A DNA stretch of 64,000 nucleotides from Phycisphaerales bacterium. Lineage in GTDB: Bacteria > Planctomycetota > Phycisphaerae > UBA1845 > UTPLA1. The notes below the pieces were generated by a model, which was given only the letters and a program-made list of their open reading frames with translations, did not search any database and was not told the DNA's origin. Made by a program: the position numbers and the translations under genes. The stretch's first letter is position 1. The number at the start of each line of letters is the position of its first letter. Shown here piece by piece: positions 60,482-64,000 of this stretch. The stretch is taken from assembly GCA_022360095.1 (NCBI GenBank), contig JAKSDK010001806.1, positions 307,434 to 371,433 on the forward strand. Reading direction: 5' to 3'.

Positions 60482-63426
60482 AACAAGCTGAACCATGTCC
60501 GCACGCCGCGGCGGTCGATCGGTCGGTCAACGAGACGGTCAGTGAGGAAGAGTTGACGGCCTTGGCCAACCACCTCGACGAGTGCCCGACCTGCCGCAAG
60601 TCCGCGATGGGCAACGCCCAGAACGAGTCCCTGCTGCAAGCGCTGCACTCGCTCAAGTCGATTGAGACTCAGACTTCGGTTGACATCAGTGTGTCGATGG
60701 AGCGATTAAACGACCTCTTCAATAATTACGAAATCATCAAGGAAATCGGTCGAGGGGGAATGGGCATCGTTTATGAAGCCCGGCAGCTTGAACTCGATCG
60801 TAACGTGGCCTTGAAAGTCCTCCCGCTCATGTACAGCAGGGCACGGCCGGACGCGGTGTCGCAATTCCGTCGCGAGGCCGCTCTGGCCGCGCGGCTCAAA
60901 CACTCAAACATCATTGCGATTCATGACTTCGGCCAGATCGAAGGGACGCTGTATTACGCCATGGAGTTGGTTCAGGGACGATCGTTGCGGAACATCTTGA
61001 AGGAAATCGAAGACACGGACCCGGTTGACGCGGTGTTCGGCGACATCGTTACGAAATCCGATGCATCGAAGCCTGGCGATTCGGCCGGCGTCGAGCCGCG
61101 CCGACGACGTTGGCCGCGATCCGGTTCACGCACGCGGCTCACGCGGCGATACTTTTGCAAGGTCGCGGAATGGACCGCCCAGGTGGCCGAAGCGTTGGAC
61201 TATGCACATAAGAACGGTGTGATTCACCGTGATATCAAACCGTCCAATCTCCTGGTCACTGCGGACGGCAGAATTATGATTGCCGATTTCGGCCTGGCCT
61301 GCCCCGTCGACGAAGACGACACCCTCATTCAATCCATCATGGGAACCTGCCGGTACATGAGTCCCGAGCAAGTGGACCCCGCTCAGGGCCCCATCGACCA
61401 CCGTGTCGATGTCTATGCGCTGGGCGCGACCATGTATGAATTACTCGCGTTCGAATCCATGTTCCCGGTGGAAGATGAAAAAGTGCTGTCTCAGGTGTTG
61501 AATCAGGACCCACCATCACCGCACAGCATTGTTCCCGAAGTTCCACTTGAGCTGGAGACCATTTGCCTGAAGGCGATTGCCAAGAAACGTGAGGCCCGCT
61601 ATGACACTGCCGAAGCATTTGCCAATGATCTGAAGCGATGGTTGCTCAACCTGCCGATCTTGGCGCAGCGACCGTCTTTGTCACGGCGCATCGTGAAGTT
61701 TGCACAAAGACGAAAGCTCCCCGTTGTCGCCGGAGCGACCATCGTTGCACTCGTCGTTGCGAGCGGGCTTCTTTTTGCCGGCTATCGAAATTGGCAAAAA
61801 AGGGCCGTCGAGGAACAGCACGAGGCATGGTCGCATCGTGTTCAACAACGCCTCTATGATGCCCAGTCAGACTTTAACAACGGGCGACTGCACCACGCTC
61901 TTGCAAAAATCGACGCGACGGCGTCCGCTTATCCCAACGAAGTGGAAGTGCAAATCGTCCGTGCCGTAACGTTACATCGACTCGATCGACGCAAGGACGC
62001 GATTGATTACCTCTTCGGCGTCCTCGCGAAACGGCCCGATCGGTGGCCGGCCCATCTTCTCTTGGCCGGTATCTACAACGAACTAGGCAAGAACAAGCGC
62101 GAAGCGGACCAACACGCGGACTTGGCCCGGGAGTTTATGCCTCAACCGAGTGCCAAAACCTATTATTTGCAGGCTCTTTGCCAGACGGATGCCGAGCGGG
62201 CAGTCGACCTCCTAAACAAATCGCTCGAACTTGATCGGACGAATGCCGGAGCGCTGCTTACGCGCTGCCAGCGGCTATTCGAACTGAAACGATACGACGC
62301 CATGCTCATCGATGCGGAACGGGTCGTCGCTCTGAAACCACGATGGGCCGTCTCCCACGGACAACTAGGACGGGCTCTGCGGTGGCTTGGCCGGGCCGAG
62401 GAAGCGGTGTACGCATTGAACCGAGCCATTGAACTGGACCCTCAGCGCCCCCAGTGGTGGACCGATCGCAGCGGTGCGAGGATTTATCTGCGACGATCTT
62501 CACAGGCCATCGCCGACGCCAACGAGGCCATTAACCTGGATTCTCGTTTCGCATTTGCATACGTGTTGAAGGGACTCTCGCGTGCGAACGATGGAGACGT
62601 GAAGGGCGGCCTCCAAGACCTTGATCGTGCGATTAGGCTCAACCCCGACTGCGCGCAAGCATACATCGGACGCGGAACGGTGCTGACTCGTACAGGGCAA
62701 TGGTCTCAGGCGCTGGCCGATTTTGACAAAGCCGAAAAACTCGACCCCGGGCAGTTGTGCCTCTGCGACTATAGCCGAGCGTGCATCCATGACCACCGTG
62801 GACGCTGCTACCTGGCGTTGGGCAATAATGAACAGGCAATTGAAGAGCTTACCCGCTCAATCGAATTGCCGTCTCCCGAGTGGATTGACAGCCATTGGGC
62901 CCGGGGCGTTGCTGCATTTCGACGATTTCGGTTCAAGGATGCAATCTCCGACTTCAGCCGGACACTGGAAAAAAAACCGACACTGGAATTTGCACGGCTC
63001 TACCGCGCGAGTTCCTATGAAATACTCGGCGATTATCCGCTCGCTCTTCGAGACTATGAATGGTTTGAAACCCGTACGTCGACCCAACTGGACGCAGGTT
63101 ACGTGAGGCTGTTTGAGTATTGCCTTCTTCGCCGAATAGGTCGAGAAAATGCCGTATTCAAATCGCGTACCGCCGATAAGGACTGGACAAATTGTCTTTT
63201 CGACTTCCTTTTTGGAACCGTCACACAGAAGCAACTGATTGTGGACGCCGTGACCGACGAGCAGCGCGCGGATGCGTATTATTTTTCGGGAATGCTGGCT
63301 CTGTTGGAGAATCGTAATCCGGACGCGAAAACCGCTTTGTCCAAGTGCGTTGCCCTTAACACAGACACCCTCGTCCATGACCTTGCACGGGTCAGACTTC
63401 GTGATCTCGAAAACCCGGGCAACTAA
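60478..63426 (+). CDS. Ser/Thr kinase with zinc-finger-like N-terminus and TPR repeats, module 3
   Basis: Start at GTG 60478 inside the sigma stop; the longer frame to 60244 overlaps the sigma gene. 982 residues. The N-terminal 40 residues hold His32-x3-Cys36-x2-Cys39 (LANHLDECPTCRKSA), as in zinc-finger anti-sigma domains. Kinase about 82-390: IGRGGMGIVYEA (92-103), HRDIKPSN (about 249-256), DFG (about 269-271), MSPEQVDP. A basic insert (PRRRRWPRSGSRTRLTRR) lies between the lobes at about 203-222. Membrane helix about 411-433 (VVAGATIVALVVASGLLFAG), then TPR repeats to the end. The combination suggests that the kinase itself holds and releases the sigma factor. Confidence 0.9.
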   Translation: MKQAEPCPHAAAVDRSVNETVSEEELTALANHLDECPTCRKSAMGNAQNESLLQALHSLKSIETQTSVDISVSMERLNDLFNNYEIIKEIGRGGMGIVYEARQLELDRNVALKVLPLMYSRARPDAVSQFRREAALAARLKHSNIIAIHDFGQIEGTLYYAMELVQGRSLRNILKEIEDTDPVDAVFGDIVTKSDASKPGDSAGVEPRRRRWPRSGSRTRLTRRYFCKVAEWTAQVAEALDYAHKNGVIHRDIKPSNLLVTADGRIMIADFGLACPVDEDDTLIQSIMGTCRYMSPEQVDPAQGPIDHRVDVYALGATMYELLAFESMFPVEDEKVLSQVLNQDPPSPHSIVPEVPLELETICLKAIAKKREARYDTAEAFANDLKRWLLNLPILAQRPSLSRRIVKFAQRRKLPVVAGATIVALVVASGLLFAGYRNWQKRAVEEQHEAWSHRVQQRLYDAQSDFNNGRLHHALAKIDATASAYPNEVEVQIVRAVTLHRLDRRKDAIDYLFGVLAKRPDRWPAHLLLAGIYNELGKNKREADQHADLAREFMPQPSAKTYYLQALCQTDAERAVDLLNKSLELDRTNAGALLTRCQRLFELKRYDAMLIDAERVVALKPRWAVSHGQLGRALRWLGRAEEAVYALNRAIELDPQRPQWWTDRSGARIYLRRSSQAIADANEAINLDSRFAFAYVLKGLSRANDGDVKGGLQDLDRAIRLNPDCAQAYIGRGTVLTRTGQWSQALADFDKAEKLDPGQLCLCDYSRACIHDHRGRCYLALGNNEQAIEELTRSIELPSPEWIDSHWARGVAAFRRFRFKDAISDFSRTLEKKPTLEFARLYRASSYEILGDYPLALRDYEWFETRTSTQLDAGYVRLFEYCLLRRIGRENAVFKSRTADKDWTNCLFDFLFGTVTQKQLIVDAVTDEQRADAYYFSGMLALLENRNPDAKTALSKCVALNTDTLVHDLARVRLRDLENPGN

Positions 63427-63528
63427 CGGTTCTGACCCGCTACGGCGTCACATGATGTTCGACCACTTGCCCTCGGCAAAACTCTAAAGAGCAGCACAAC
63501 CGTTTGAATTCGTTCAGTGATGAGATTC

Positions 63529-64000
63529 TTATGAGCCCGCCGAGTAGATGTAACTTGAATCGGTGCCCAACGGCAATCCGAGGGTCCAGAACAACACAAG
63601 CAGCGCCGACCATAACACCAGAAATATGATGCTGTAGGGCAACATCAGGGAAACCAGCGTGCCAATGCCGGTGGTCTTAACGTATCGCTGACAGAAGACG
63701 ACGACTAAAGGAAAATAGGGCATCAATGGCGTGATGATGTTCGTCGACGAATCCCCCACACGATATGCCGCCTGCGTCAGGTCGGGCGAAATACCCAAGT
63801 CCATCAACATCGGAACAAAAACCGCCGAGATAAGGGCCCATTTGGCCGAGGCCGAGCCCACCAGCAGATTGACGAACCCGACCAGAATCACGATCCCAAA
63901 TATCGTCAAACTGCCGGGCAAGCCCAACGCCTTGAGGAGCGCGGCGCCTTGAATGGCCAACAATAGCCCGATGTTGGTTTGGCTGAACATCCAGATAAAC
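63529..64000 (-). CDS. AbgT-family transporter, C-terminal part (cut by window edge)
   Basis: Minus-strand frame open to the window edge, ending at 63529. The visible 157 residues contain the AbgT core: GSASAKWALISAVFVPMLM, then LTQAAYRVGDSSTNIITPLM, and terminal membrane helices (LPYSIIFLVLWSALLVLFWTL). AbgT proteins import p-aminobenzoyl-glutamate or export sulfonamides. The N-terminal two-thirds lie outside the window. Convergent with the kinase gene, 102 bases apart. Confidence 0.88.
   Translation of the reverse strand, partial: FIWMFSQTNIGLLLAIQGAALLKALGLPGSLTIFGIVILVGFVNLLVGSASAKWALISAVFVPMLMDLGISPDLTQAAYRVGDSSTNIITPLMPYFPLVVVFCQRYVKTTGIGTLVSLMLPYSIIFLVLWSALLVLFWTLGLPLGTDSSYIYSAGS

Noticed and set aside
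1..64000. CRISPR arrays, rRNA or tRNA genes
   Set aside because: No regularly spaced short repeats and no cloverleaf or rRNA signatures were recognised by eye. A tRNA scan and an Rfam search would settle it.

Overview
The window looks like a chromosomal piece of a planctomycete, most likely a Phycisphaerae-type organism. This is an inference from gene content: three complete ECF sigma factor / Ser-Thr kinase-TPR pairs plus the start of a fourth sigma gene, prepilin-like secreted proteins, PEP-CTERM tails, many dockerin-like EF-hand tails with no cohesin in sight, YWTD propellers, Cys-rich GACC repeat proteins and a very large RHS/YD-repeat protein. No rRNA, tRNA or CRISPR array was found by eye.

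Layout. 1-3120: a truncated ECF sigma gene, then three secreted proteins (PEP-CTERM, beta-helix, SENIGW-repeat/dockerin) closed by a strong hairpin. 3160-8423: a BlaI/BlaR1 pair with two operator-like dyads and an unusual helical-repeat tail on BlaR1, followed by ankyrin, VOC and large secreted proteins. 8588-12507: an EEP-family hydrolase, a possible small secreted protein, then a beta-carbonic anhydrase beside a SulP transporter (probable bicarbonate handling). 12531-15757: sigma/kinase module 1, facing a Cys-rich gene cluster (15967-18850). 18918-22110: sigma/kinase module 2. 22420-24836: three secreted proteins, the last carrying one Cys-rich unit.

25127-44291: a co-oriented block of envelope or extracellular proteins: an ATP-grasp (PPDK-N-like) dockerin protein, a TPR protein, a giant protein of about 4071 residues (VWA, TSP3-like repeats, about 14 cadherin-like/He_PIG repeats, YD repeats, RHS core, membrane-rich tail) and a second VWA protein. 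44461-46224: a small AT-richer cassette on the minus strand (RHH regulator, DUF6941-like, HicB, HicA) next to a decayed IS1-type transposase, probably acquired. 46296-47803: a LysE exporter and a sigma-70 factor.

48194-59544: extracellular proteins again: a matrixin-like metallopeptidase with a polybasic C-terminal anchor, a trypsin-like protease with dockerin, a PEP-CTERM propeller, two YWTD/TSP3/dockerin propellers, a CxxC membrane protein and a prepilin-like protein. 59879-63426: sigma/kinase module 3, of a different ECF type, with a zinc-finger-like N-terminus on the kinase. The window ends inside an AbgT-family transporter.

Taken together the region is dominated by cell-surface or secreted proteins and the kinase/sigma modules that could control them. 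The least conventional items are the nine-repeat BlaR1 tail, the hairpin inserted in frame in a kinase, the Cys-rich gene family with repeated leaders and remnants, the secreted ATP-grasp protein, and the membrane segment buried in the YD repeats of the giant protein.
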